NCBI GenBank assembly: GCA_001586965.3
Contig: LUCW03002036.1
Coordinates: 1-48,591 of the forward strand
Length of the DNA: 48,591 bases
DNA from: Sphaeroforma sirkka
Lineage: Eukaryota; Opisthokonta; Ichthyosporea; Ichthyophonida
Direction: 5' to 3'
Shown here: positions 1 to 30,059 of the stretch, in pieces
How the letters are laid out: every line of letters starts with the position of its first letter
Position numbering within the stretch: the first letter of the stretch is position 1
Notes under the pieces: generated by a model
What the model was told of the DNA's origin: nothing
Databases searched by the model: none
What the model saw: only the letters and a program-made list of their open reading frames with translations
Translations under genes and position numbers: made by a program

Positions 1-1410
1 CTGAGTAATGTTTTGACGTGTGGATTCGGCTATCGCCAGTTTGACATGTGGAACCTACAGTCTCAGTCGTGACGTACCATCCGTTTGCCCAAGATTTAAT
101 TGGATGTGAACGCTAAGACCCCAGGTTGGTATGTGAAAACTACAACCTCACAATGACACGTTGATCCCACCATCACGTATGTGACACTGGTACATTCACG
201 AAGATTCATACCAATACATACATAAACAGTCTCAACGGAAGTGGACTTGGCATACTTTACCTATCAATCTTTTGCCGTACGCGGGTATGTAAGCGAACGT
301 ACCATCATGACCGAGGATTTGCAAGAGAACGAACAGTAGCAGGCGAAGGATTCAGCACTCGCCTTCAAGGGCAACAAGACACTTCGAGAACCACAACTGA
401 TTTGAACAAGCGAACAATAGAAGGTAAGTCCCTGATACCTTACATAGATGTTTCTCGTTGACGATTCGTAAACAGAATGGGTATTATGCTATTTTTTTAT
501 TTATCACTCACTGGATTCGACATGTTATATTCAACCAGATATTGGAGAAGAAGCAGTAAAAGGACGAGACCACCACCAACACAAAGCAAACAAGACCACT
601 GAGTACTCCATAGACTATATAAACGTCTTCATACGCTCGTTTACGGTACTTGGGTCAGATATAAAACAAGTGAATCCACATGACGCACGAGTAAATGACT
701 GTAAAGAATGCACATGTTATTTTGGGTGTAGAATCAAGGGTCACACACAGAGAACTCACGCATATAAGCAAACATTAAAGTACGTACACACTTTCTTACA
801 ATTATAGAATTTGTGATGAAGTACCAAACCGGAGAAAATGTGGCAGCTCACATGCATCACTCGATATATAGGAATGCGTGGCAAGAAAAAAAATTCCGAA
901 ACCAATTTGCGACACAACAGTCTTGTGTATATGTGACCAAGAAATAGACTTGTATCCAACACAAAAAAAAACACGAACTGGATCATCAATATAAGGAAAT
1001 CCCATCAGACTCGCTGCTAAGGTGAGCATATGCGTGTATCTTGTATTCAAAGTTGAGAGCTACCGTTTTCTGCCGCGTGCCCGACTCTTGACCCCTTGCC
1101 AAGGTATGCCGAAATGAGGAGCCTTATTGAGGATGCCAGAGTCGGCATGGTCTAATTGGGATTTCAAATTCGAGATTAAACAATCAGGCATCTTATTCCG
1201 GACTTCTTAGCGCGATAGTAGATATTTAGAATATAATATACATTTACAATACCACTACCGATAGACACCACACAGATCCAACGTGCGGAAGCCTCGGCTT
1301 GTTGACTACTAAACATACGTATGGATCTCATTAGACCAATTCCAAATGGTGCACAAGACTCAACTTTACTTTATGCTAGAGTGTTATCATATACTTGCCA
1401 TAGGCCGCCC
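1..1410. other. No recognisable gene
   Basis: No open frame here resembles a known protein, and every frame is short. On the plus strand a GTAAGT donor near 422 and a pyrimidine-preceded AG near 538 could bound an intron of a non-coding or untranslated transcript, but the flanking sequence has stops in all frames I checked. The segment also holds whatever 3' untranslated region the minus-strand UVRAG gene has. Confidence 0.5.
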
Positions 1411-4400
1411 TCAACAGAGTATCATGGACGGTTCATCATGCTCCAGCTTATTTAGGCCGGCGAGCACATTTGAATGCGAAACAGCAATCACCAGCCGTTG
1501 TATGTTTTTCAGCACGTCTCGCATATCAAACCCACTGACCCCGGCTATAGCCATGATCTGATAACAGTCCCAGTTCAGCAGAGTCACACCTCTGTGGTAG
1601 GCCGCACGGTCGACTTTCGTCCCATACAATGGGAACCTGTGGTGACACGTATCACGGGAAGTAAGCACGTGTAGTGACAAACCAGGTTCTGCTGTGACAG
1701 CTGATGTATACTTTAGTTGCGTAATGGATGGACAAAACAAATATGTATGTTATCAACTCGCACAAAACAACACACCTGCACCGTGCTACAAAATATGTCC
1801 TGAAAAAGATGAGATATCCATGTAAATATTCATCTATTATTCATATTTGCAATCAATTTGCATCTGTGCCGGGTGTAGATGACAGTTTTTTTATTCGAAA
1901 CGTTGAGGCATAATTTAAAACATGATTTATAATTCTAGCTCATAGATCTGTGTGCGTACCTGGATATTAATTTAGTGGTTACCACAGTATTCGATACTGT
2001 AAGTAGGCGGGTGCACGGCACTGATGCGAAAAGATGTGTAAAGGTGTGACCAGTCTTCGAACTCCAAGTGTGAAGGTGGCCAATAACGCTATGAATCAGT
2101 CTACTACAGCTTAAATGATCGATTTACTGCTTATGGTCCTGATCTGTGTCCTTACACATTGCGCAAGAGTAATATTTTGAAAGTATTTTACGAGAATGCT
2201 CGACATGTTCAAATGTTATCCATAAAAACCCTTTAGAATACACATGCACTCGGAAACACTATTTCAACCCGTTACACCGGTTAAGAACGACTCTGTACAT
2301 CTACAAATGTATCAGTTGTATATGTGCACCACGACCAACATGTACGCACGCACAATCACGGATACCACGGCAGTGCAGACACACGTACGTTTGAGGCCCT
2401 GAGGAGATGGTATGCAGTATTATAGCTCACCGAGAGTCTTCAGAGTGCTTGGGATATCTTAAACTATATGAAAAAGGCACACAGACGCACAAAGACGCAC
2501 ACAGACACACATACGCACACAGGCACATACGGATACCACACCAGTGCACTTACACGTACGTTTGAGGCCCTAAGGGGGTGGTGTGCTGCAGTATAGCCGA
2601 CCGCGAGCCTTTGAGGTGTATGGGATATCTCAGCGGCACAGCCAGCAACCGAGCCAACACCACTAAGAAGTGCGCAGCAAACCCCAACGCGGTAGCAGCC
2701 CGCTCATCATCGCCGCCGGCTGTGTATGTGTGTACGTGGAGTGGAGTAGGTAGAGCGGTACTACAGTTTAACATGGCGGTGATTACTGTATGTGAATTAT
2801 TTGTGGGCACAGTGTGCTTATGTCAGTCTTACAATGGGGTTTTGGCTAGAGCGAAAGACAGCTTACCTGAGATGTCGGGTATGGAGGGCAGGACAACACT
2901 GGCGATCCGATACACGCCGCCTTGGAGCTGAATAAAGGTACAACAGAGTCCGGTGTCACAAACATATATGACGAGCATGATGAGACACGAATACGCAGAT
3001 CATATTGATCATAATGACTAGCATCATGAGATGCCGTATGTTAGGCTTTATCGGACAATTTACAGAATTGATAGCGTTTCAGGGCACTGAGCATGGTGCA
3101 TATTTACGAACACAGCAATATGTGGAGATACATGTTGTCAAACAATATGGAAGAGCAGGTTGCAAATACAAACATAGATTCAATCACATATGTATACTAT
3201 AATACTGATTCTTGACCCCCATCGTCAGGTCATGCATAGCCACTCTGATTTATCAAGCCAATCACTGACATTATGTAACTCCCTTGCCCTTGCATCCACA
3301 TGTGCGTCCGAACCATACCATTGCGCAGCGAATACACAATTGTACCAAACAAGATAATATACCGTATGTATGTACAAACACAAAAGCGCATAAAACTATA
3401 TATTAAACATATCCTATGTATAAAACTCACAAAAACATATACGACAAGCCAACAGGCGCCAAGACAGATACGCTCACAAACGTAAAGGATATCAACATAA
3501 CTTATACACGGGCACATACACAATCGAAAACGACAGGCCAATATACTCTATACACGGACACACACACAAACACAAGACAGCATACTCTACATACGAGCAA
3601 ATCACATACATAACCGTAAAATACAAGACAACATCATATAACATACACAATCGTAAAAGTCAAGGAAGCGTACTCAACATACGGGCAAATCACATACACA
3701 GCCGTAGAATACAAGACAACATCACAACCGTAAAAGACAAGGTAACATACTCTACATACGAGAAAATCACATACACAGCCGTAGAATACAAGACAATATC
3801 ACCACCGTGAAAGACAAGGTAACATACTCTACATACGGGCAAAATACATACACAACCGTAGAATACTAGGCAACATCATGACATACACAACTGTAAAAGA
3901 TGAAACAGCGTACCCTACAAACTGACACACAATATACACAACCACGAAGGCAAGACATCACATCACATAACATACACAACCGTAAAATACAACACAACAT
4001 ACCCTATGCACGGGATAGATCTCCGATATCTGGCGCACAAGCCGCTGCCGCCGCACCCCTATGAGCGCGTCTACACACGTGTTCTCCCAAACCACAGCCT
4101 CAATCTCGCGTATATATGTCTGCAGCGCAGAGCAGTTGCGTCTATGCACTTCGCCGCCCGTACGCAGGCGTTTGCGAACCAACTTGCACTCATTCTCCAC
4201 CAGATACTTGGCGTGCTTCTCGGATTGTAGACCCGCACTAGCCAGCTCTAGACTGTGTGTGAGGTGTGCGATGTTCATACGCGTGGTCTCCAAGCGCCTC
4301 AGACACGTGCTCGAATCTTGCTGTGTATGTGTTGTATGTGCATGTGTGCCTGTACCGGTATGCCCATGTGAGCTTCTACTGGCGTGTGCGTGAGTATGTC

Positions 4401-6222
4401 GTGCATCGGTATACATGGGTGTATGTGTGGGTGAGGTTGTAGAAGTTGTGCCAGCATGTACATGCGCATGTGTGCCTGTATTCGAGCGTGCACGTGCACT
4501 GCTACATGTCCGCGAATGCCTAGCCTCGCGCGGGCTTGTACTCACACGCTTGTGTATCAGCCTCAGCATACGACTCTCCAGATCTGCCACATTCCTCCTT
4601 AATTGTCTACTCTCGTCGCATAGCGCTCTCACCCGGCTGAAACTATCTGCACTATAACTCGCACAAGTGCGCACCCTCCCCCGACCACTCGCCCCTAGAT
4701 TAGGACTCAATTGGTCCCCATCCCGCGAGCCTAAGTTTGTATGACTACTTGCACGTGAGTGTGTTCCCTTCTTACCTTTATCACTTGCGCTACTCAAGCT
4801 CCTCGTGGATTGCATACCCCTATCTGACGTCCGTGTGCCGGAACCAGCCCGCACCCGTGTCTGGCCATGCTTACCTGTTTTATTGTCCACTACCAACTCC
4901 TTTATGCCACTCACGTGTGCACCCGAATCCGTCGGCGAGGGTGCAGCCCCTGTCTCTGTGCCGCTGGATCTGGCTTCGCCGCGCCTATCGTTGGCGTGTG
5001 GTATATCTATTGCTTTGCTTGCGGTAGTCCGGCCCGAATCGTGTGTACCACCATCCCTATCCTTATCTGCATTGAACCAGTCTTTACTATCGTGTGTAAT
5101 ATACGTACGCGGCGCTCTCTCAAGCATGTGCGCGGGTTGCAGATTGTACGGCCACTGATCAACCGTGGTGTAGTAGCCCACACACCTCTGTGAGCCGGGT
5201 ATGCTCTTGTCCGTGTCTAATTGGAAGATCAGAGTGTTTGGCTGGAATATCAAGTTATTGAACACATCTGTTGCGTGCGATCGGTACATATGCTGCGGTA
5301 CACACGGCGCTATAACCTCCAAGTCACACATATTCAGGTCCCATTCTGCTATCAACAAGGGTCCTGTAGAGCTACGTGTGCGGGAGTGTGTTCGGTCTTG
5401 TTCTCGCTTCGTCCGTGTATCTTTGACGAATCCTGTGTACGGTTTCTTACTATGTACCACACAGTGCCTGTGCTTCCTCAGTGCTAAGTTACTACAGGTG
5501 ATCTCCTGACACCCGTCTCCATCGTCCTCGCCCCCAACTACACTCCTATACTCACTCACACTCTCTTGTGTGGCACTGTTACATGCAATTTCGTGTGCGT
5601 CTGGCTTTAAAGTCCACACACGTACCACAAACCTGCGCAACGATGACTTTACCCCAGCCGCCAGCTGTGTGTGGTCAAACGGCCGCCAAGTGGGATTGGA
5701 AGTTCGGTACACAACCTCACTAACATATATAGGTATTTCACAGACTCCCGTGTCTGTGGTATAACTTTCATCTATGGTTTCATTACTATCGTGTAGTAAT
5801 TTGAACTCGTCATCATCGAAGGTGTCTATGCCAGAGGCTCGTACGGGTGTGGGACTGGGGCTGTCTATGACTGGACGTTGGCTAGATGCTGAGTATGTAC
5901 ACGTGCATACTCTCCGCGGCCGTTCAGATGGCGATATATATATGTGTGTGTCCGTTTGTGTATGTCCATGACCTTGTGTATACGTGTGCAGTGTATAGTA
6001 TACATCCCCTGGCTCTCTGAACAGCGGATGCAACAACCTCCGAGCACATACACCAGACACATGTCTCAGCCGTTTTTGCTGGTGGGGTATGCTATCCGGT
6101 TGCCTCAGTAGTGTGACATTTACCTTGTTTAGGGTTAAAGGGGAAATCGTAGGTGTCAGAGATGTCGGCGTGGTCGAGCGCGAGCCCTTTATGCGGTCTG
6201 GGGTTGGTCGTGACCTTAACAT
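1411..6222 (-). CDS. UVRAG: UVRAG/VPS38 orthologue, PI3-kinase complex II subunit (4 exons)
   Basis: Predicted exons on minus are 6222-4003, 2927-2867, 2719-2554 and 1636-1411, giving 890 aa with all phases matching. UVRAG is the Beclin 1/VPS34 complex II subunit acting in endosome and autophagosome traffic. Seen in sequence: an N-terminal QQKRLRHVSGVCARR block followed by YYTLHTYTQ, as at the UVRAG N-terminus; SEVVYRTSNPTWRPFD, matching the UVRAG C2 region; a later coiled-coil-like helix ending RQISEIYP (UVRAG: LLSELSYIYP). Exon 3 reads DDERAATALGFAAH and VPLRYPIHLKGSRSAI, close to human UVRAG, and exon 4 has FPLYGTKVDRAAYHRGVTLL with DVLKNIQRL, the BARA2-like end. The middle holds long low-complexity inserts rich in Thr, His, Ser and Arg. 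The first ATG of exon 1 precedes the conserved block by about 45 residues, so the start is plausible. Human UVRAG's long C-terminal tail is absent. Orthology is inferred from remembered family sequence, not a search. Confidence 0.88.
2358..2459 (-). repeat. Decayed duplicate of UVRAG exon 3 end and donor region
   Basis: This 102-bp stretch aligns without gaps to 2529-2630, the 3' part of UVRAG exon 3 plus its donor region, at roughly three quarters identity. Shared blocks include GATATCCCA, GGGCCTCAAACGTACGTG and GTGGTATCCGT on the minus strand. The copy lies in intron 3. It has lost the frame and has GTGTCT where the real donor reads GTAAGT. Confidence 0.75.
3560..3996. repeat. Minisatellite beside the UVRAG exon 1 donor
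   Basis: Degenerate tandem units of about 77-88 bp fill the start of UVRAG intron 1. Each carries CCGTARAATAC, CATACTCTACATACG and AATCACATACACA-type blocks on plus. On the gene strand each unit contains one or two GTATGT strings in a context like the true donor at 4002. About five units are recognisable. Confidence 0.7.
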
Positions 6223-6967
6223 AACCTTAGAGATATCGTGTATTTTACGTACATATTAGGAGACTCCATTCGTGCGTATATACCAGTGATTGTAGATACT
6301 AGCTATTCGTCAGAGGTCCATTCGTGCGTATATACCAGTGATTGTAGATACTAGCTATTCGTCAGAGGTTGGCATCCGAGCGACGTACCAATCTGTCGCG
6401 TTTGCAAGGTTTTAGACACAAGGCGTATCAAACATGCATACTTGTCGACTGTGCATGCAGTACACTTGACCGTTATTTATTTATATACAATATGTCGACT
6501 GCCGAATGTAAACATACCTATTTGTTAAAATAGTATATATATTATAAATACCCCTATAAATTTATTATTATAATAACGGGGTCCCTTTGACTGAAAGGGT
6601 TGGTAAACAATTTATATAGTGTATTTATTTGTGTACTTATCATACCAACACACTGAATACATACATCTAATACTCTAAAAATATATATATGCATATACCC
6701 GCTACTAAGTACCGAACAGTTCTATCTGTGAATCAGTCGCAGACTTCAATGCACGCACACCACTGAAAAACCCTATCAATCAAGTATTGTAGTTGCATTT
6801 TAATTCAGTACAGTTGTCGGATAGGATCCAGTACAGTAGTCCATCATCCATGGCCGTTTTTACTGTACATCCGCACCATGCACTTCACGAGCTGAGCATG
6901 CCTAGAGAAGATAGCCATCGGAGCCCCAGAAGTGCTACCACTTTCTGGGCAGCGTCAGAGTGGCAGC
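6223..6967. promoter_or_regulatory. Divergent promoter region between UVRAG and the TKL gene
   Basis: About 745 bp separate the two divergent start codons. The segment is AT-rich, with long TATATA-type tracts near 6525-6560 and 6680-6700, and no convincing coding frame. It presumably drives both genes. An open frame runs into the TKL start from a TGA near 6896, so upstream coding sequence or an upstream exon for that gene cannot be excluded. No individual binding site can be named. Confidence 0.45.
6265..6369. repeat. Two-copy 52-bp direct tandem repeat
   Basis: The unit beginning TCCATTCGTGCGTATATACC and ending GTCAGAGG occurs twice in perfect tandem, starting at 6265 and 6317. It lies just upstream of the UVRAG start codon, within its likely promoter or 5' untranslated region. 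Identity of the copies implies a recent duplication. Confidence 0.95.
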
Positions 6968-25226
<18,259 letters not shown>

Positions 25227-26269
25227 CAGGGGCTATAAAGCGATTAAAATTCAATTATTAGCTATCGTTAGCCTTTCGTACATTCTATCATGGGTTGAGT
25301 TCTTATTTATTGTCTCCACTGAGTTCGGCAGATCGTTAGATTGAGGAGTGTACACGCTTACTGTTGGCCTACATCCTTGTTTTGCGACCTATAACGAAAA
25401 TTTAGAATACTCATCATTCACAACGTATTGTATAAAGATTTGCCTATAGATTGTGGGCAGATCACGCGGAACTGTTTCTCAGACTCGTGTCATGTGCGAT
25501 CGCAAACGCAAATAAGATCGAGCAAGAGTTGTGTATGTCTCAGTCTCAGTCTATGCATTTACCTAAAAGTAGGTGCGCGAGCCGTAGGAGGAGGAATGAG
25601 CCGTGTGGTCTCATTGACACGGATACGAGGTTTAACTAATAAACTAAGACGTCTTCTCGAATGCACTTGTTGAATTAACGGAATTTGGATCTAGGGCAAT
25701 GATGTCTGGTTCGGGCACCTATATTCTGCATCGTTAGTAGAAACTGAGCCTATCATTTTAAACAACCTGTGTTAGTATACATCGTATTTTCACGCCACAA
25801 GAAACCCAATAGAGTATCGCTTCAAACATGTATATAGTTCAAGCTAGAGTTTCATCCAGCTCAGGTGTCGTCTTCTAGCTAGATTATAGCAATATTCTGT
25901 GCGTGACTTTGGTCATGCGCGACTTCTGAATGACATAATCTGCGTTACAACGGTCAGTCCGACAAAAATTGGTTGGAAAGCCTCTGCATTGTGTGTTGCA
26001 CTGGGATTCAGCCCAACTTCCTGTCGTTCAATTTGATCCGGGTAAATTTTAGGCGTGAATTTATTGCCTTTCATAGATGATCACCTCTTCCTGGAGAGGT
26101 GATTTTGACTAACCGCAATTACATGCGTGAAATCATATTCTAAAGCCTTGATTCGACAAGTTTTATCCGCGATTATACTTCCATACAGCATAGTATTACT
26201 ATTTAACCATTGAGTCTCAAATGAACCAGAATCACATTCCATTCTTGAACATATCAACTGCGAGTACGC
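25227..26269. other. Intergenic spacer, nothing recognised
   Basis: This lies between the kinase stop and the secreted-protein gene. Several frames are open for 60-80 codons, but none has compositional bias or motifs that support a gene. ATTAAA near 25244 could serve the kinase transcript for 3' end formation. Confidence 0.5.
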
Positions 26270-27019
26270 TTGGAACAAAAAATGTTGCAGAACAAAAGCA
26301 TCAACCTCGTATTCGCGCTAGCAGCGACTGTATTGGCGGTCACGTGCACTGATGGCACTGACAAGGTCACATACGATGTAGGCAAAGATCAGGCAAAAAC
26401 GCAATGGGATACATCTTTTCAGTTCACTGGCTGTGATAGAGTGGACGACCTGTTGCAGATCACAACAGACAGCGGCCCTACAGAGCCGCTTTGTCTCGTG
26501 ATGGGGCATCAGGATCAGTTGTCGATGAGTTACGCCGCAGCGGTAGAAGAGTGTGACGCAATATGCGCAGCAGACGCTGAACAAATGGCCGAGGAGCAAT
26601 GGGATGTGGCTTTGAATGGCATTGGATCAGGGTGTACCGAAGCAGACCAAGTTTTAAGCTACACTCTGGGAGCTGCACCCGCTACACCACAATGCGCTAA
26701 TGATGCCTATGTGGCCAAGATTCAGGCGCTTTACACCGAGAGAATCAGCAATTGTATCGAAGGATGTCAGGGGAACGGCAAGCAACACGGTATCCGTCTG
26801 GGACAACAGTTCTGTGGTGTAGCCGCCATACTTCTGGTTGGTGATCCACTGTTGGTAGCCATTTGTAATCTGGAAGAGGAAAAGGCATGTAAGTTGGCGA
26901 TGAAGGAATATGCACTGGATAACTGCGCAGATGAGTATAACAATGCTGTAAACGAGGCATTTTACAATGATTTGGAAACTGGTTGCGCTATCACAATAGG
27001 TCCGGATGCCAGATCTTGA
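26270..27019 (+). CDS. Secreted cysteine-rich repeat protein, unknown function
   Basis: A single exon of 249 codons. A hydrophobic N-terminus (NLVFALAATVLAV, residues about 11-23, then TCTDGT) is a typical cleavable signal peptide. The start could equally be the ATG at 26282, which gives the more usual short basic lead. The mature part has two tandem repeats, each with QWD followed by C-x19-C-x19-C-x3-C (about residues 45-98 and 108-165). A third, looser cysteine-rich part follows, with a hydrophobic core (GVAAILLVGDPLLVAIC) and further cysteines. All are probably disulphide-bonded. AATAAA at 27595 may end the transcript. I do not recognise the family; an extracellular or wall protein is a guess. 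The absence of introns contrasts with its neighbours. Confidence 0.8.
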   Translation: MEQKMLQNKSINLVFALAATVLAVTCTDGTDKVTYDVGKDQAKTQWDTSFQFTGCDRVDDLLQITTDSGPTEPLCLVMGHQDQLSMSYAAAVEECDAICAADAEQMAEEQWDVALNGIGSGCTEADQVLSYTLGAAPATPQCANDAYVAKIQALYTERISNCIEGCQGNGKQHGIRLGQQFCGVAAILLVGDPLLVAICNLEEEKACKLAMKEYALDNCADEYNNAVNEAFYNDLETGCAITIGPDARS

Positions 27020-27049
27020 GGTATCTGTACTGCTCCCAAATGGTCTTGC

Positions 27050-27090
27050 TAAAACACTAAAAACCCTAAAACCCTAAAACCCTAAAACCC
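27050..27090 (-). repeat. Interstitial telomere-like (TTTTAGGG)n array
   Basis: On plus, CCCTAAAA is repeated about four times, beginning some 30 bp after the stop codon of the secreted-protein gene. On minus this reads TTTTAGGG, a known telomere repeat type in some algae. It is too short and too internal to be a chromosome end. Confidence 0.8.
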
Positions 27091-30004
27091 AACCGTGACA
27101 AGCCCAAGATCCTGTTTAAAAAGCCGGCTGAATGTGATTCATCCATATGTTGCTGATGTGTCGGCCCGGATCACACTGGTGAAATGTTACAATGTATCCC
27201 GACGGTGCTACACCCAATTCTGTAGGAAAAGGAGTATACTGTACGCACCGGAACATTGTGAGTGCATATCGCACTCATTTCGAACTCTTTCCCGCTTGTT
27301 TAACGTTACGAGGAAGCATGTTTTTGAGAGCTCTCTATAAATATATATACATATATCTATACCAATTCAGGGTTTGCGCGCAGTAAATTCGAAACACATG
27401 AACGCACGCCCTGCACGCATCTCGCACCAAGATTGCATTGTAAACTCATTTTGTGCTTTTAAAAGTATGTATCCATAAAAAACTAAAACCATGAAAACAC
27501 AGTTACAGTCTCGAGTCTCTCGACTATTTTTATGATTTGCATGATTATCCGAAATATTACGCTATTTCAGGCTGAGAAGGCAGCTATATTATACAATAAA
27601 GCCTCTGGTCAATTTTATTCAAAAATTAGCACAATCGATGAATATGGCCAAGAAAAGTATAATAGTAACCATTGTTGAAATATTCAATTCGGAGTATTGA
27701 TGCATACTGAAAAGGCAACCTGTACTATATGCTCTCGATTATCTTTAGAAGACACCCGGATGAAAGCTCTGAGTAGCTGGCACAATTGATGGACACGACA
27801 AAGTCGACAATGTCTCTGCTTTTAATCAAATGAAGAATAAGAAGCCCAACTTTTAACATCCTGGCATTTAAGCCCATAACTGGTAAGGTTATGCTCTGTA
27901 CTTTTATTGCGCTGATAGGAATGCACAATCCACTTGTAAATATTCCAATGGCAAGCCGCTGAAATACATATTATAAACAGCCAAACGACATTAATACTTA
28001 AAGCAATTTTGAATATGCCTGTCACCCAGGGAGTTTAAGCTTGCCTTTTTGGATAAACTGGCACGCTCACCTTTTCGCCATTATTCTGATCTCGGTCACC
28101 TACTGTTCTATTCCGCTAGCACGACGTCTACTGTATCAGCCTTTTCTGCCCTATCTGATACGTTTCGATCGTGAATTTTATGAACTGGGATACACGGAAA
28201 GTACATGTTCTGTTTATGTGTTGCATCACTCTTTAGCTTTTTCTAGTATGTATCATGGCTTAATATACTATACACGATTGTGATTCTGGCCTAAATATAT
28301 CCCTGGACTTGCAAGCTGTTCACTTGACTATCTACTCATCTTAATTGAATTTTTAATTGTTCATGTGAAATATCCTCGGACTCTGGGCTTCGGCACTGAT
28401 CAGTTTTGACTCAAGTGTGCGTGACATATGTTGGTCGTACAAGTGTAGTTTCCTGGTATGTATTTACTTCTTTTGTATACAAATAGTTTCCGAACCCCCT
28501 TCTTTGACTCACAGTTCACAATTCACAGTTCACAGTTTATAGCTCACACTTCATGCGACATCATGACATGCCACAATGTCACAATGACCATTGCCAAGTT
28601 GTACATATACAAATTCGAAATTCCTTAAACCGGTCAACGACTCAACGCGTGCATATTGATTGGCTGCATTTGTCATTCGTGACATGACGTCAACAATCCA
28701 TAATATAATTCAATGACATATGTCGTCATTCAAAACAAATGTATTTCATTCTCTTGTGTATATACTCTGTTGAAGGCTATGGTTTAAAATAGTGATTAAT
28801 GATGTGTGTGCGCGTGGATGCACATGTGGTCCACATGCGTGAGGTGAATTTCTGAGTCCTACATATGTAGTAATGTACTTATAATCAGATGCCTCAAACA
28901 TTGTACTTAAGAGTATTTAAATCCATTTATATGTATGTGTTTGCGTTTGCGTTTAAAAAAAAAGAAAAGGTAGTACAGAAGCAATCCAGAGTCGTCAAAG
29001 TCAAAACACATGGCTCTCTCTAGAAGGTCTGCGCTAAATTTTTATTTCGGTCGCAGAGAGAAGCCTGGTTTCAGCTCAATTCGTATGTAATTTGCGCGAC
29101 GCCGATCCTTGATAACAATCAGGAAATAAAACCGATTTTAACGCTTTAAGATATCACGATCGGGCGTGCCGGAGATCGATTTTCAGGCATCATACCTGAA
29201 TGACAACGGTAGGGCTGATGGCTTGAACGCGAGGAGTCTGAACGAAGCGCAATGTAGTATTATGACTCGATTATGTTTACGGAATGTCTGAGTAGTATGC
29301 GGACGAGATCCAGGTATAATCAAGAAATAAAAAGCATCTAGAAATCAGGTATTACAATTTACAACTCCAGCACTTTATCGGCTATCGAGTGTAGCGCTAT
29401 AGTAAACGCTTTGTATATTTATCTGAATAAAAATGTAGGTAGCATAATTTCTACTAGCATGTAATATATTAAGAATTTCGTCATTCAATTATCAGACTCA
29501 TGCAACGTTATTCTTCATTACTTAGTATCACTGTGTTATGTAGGGTAGATATTTCTTTATTTTAAGTAGTGGCAGATGTATGCGCCGGGTGGTGGGTTGG
29601 CGTCTGGCGGTAGTCCAATCACGACCTAAGAGAGGGCGGGTCAAACCCAAGATGAGAGAGACTCTCTCTAATGCTCTAACGCTCTAAGCCTCACTCACTA
29701 TCTTCGTAGTGGAGTCTGGGGAGAACATACATAAATAATTAAAATTCCTGATTTTGTGTTCGACTTCTGTTCTGGGTGTCAGTGGGGGGATGAAACGAAC
29801 CCCCCCAAAAAAATTAAAAATGATAACAAAATGGTCAAATAAATGATGAGCGACAAATTCATTTTCTACACATTTTTATTTTTCGCAGATTGCAGAGCCG
29901 AATAGCTGATATCTGAAGGTCATATGATTGAACTTCTTATTTTGTATCTGAGACACAAGAGAGGCGACCACGATGCGTCTCTGTCCTGAGAGTCATGACT
30001 GAGG
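27091..30004. other. Long spacer without a recognised gene
   Basis: AT-rich, with short open frames only. Features seen: a small array of 9-bp units like CACAGTTCA near 28510-28550; isolated AATAAA strings; and a GAGAGAGACTCTCTCT palindrome near 29664. The frames of 60-80 codons begin at non-ATG codons or lack any motif. Confidence 0.5.
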
Positions 30005-30012
30005 TATATATA
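30005..30012 (+). promoter_or_regulatory. TATA box of the AlkB gene
   Basis: TATATAAA lies 48-55 bp upstream of the first ATG of the AlkB frame. If transcription starts about 30 bp downstream, the 5' untranslated region would be only some 20-40 nt. Confidence 0.6.
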
Positions 30013-30059
30013 AATGTCCACTGTCGTCACACTCAGTCCTCAGATACAACGAAGCTATA

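Noticed and set aside
756-1050. Open frames of 77-82 codons on the minus strand
   Set aside because: Overlapping frames without motifs, on both sides of each other and downstream of the UVRAG stop; no coding signal.
4006-5509. Several plus-strand frames opposite UVRAG exon 1
   Set aside because: Shadows of the long minus-strand coding exon, whose protein matches a known family.
28041-28283. 80-codon frame with hydrophobic start
   Set aside because: Begins at TTG, no ATG in a sensible place, no flanking splice or promoter evidence.
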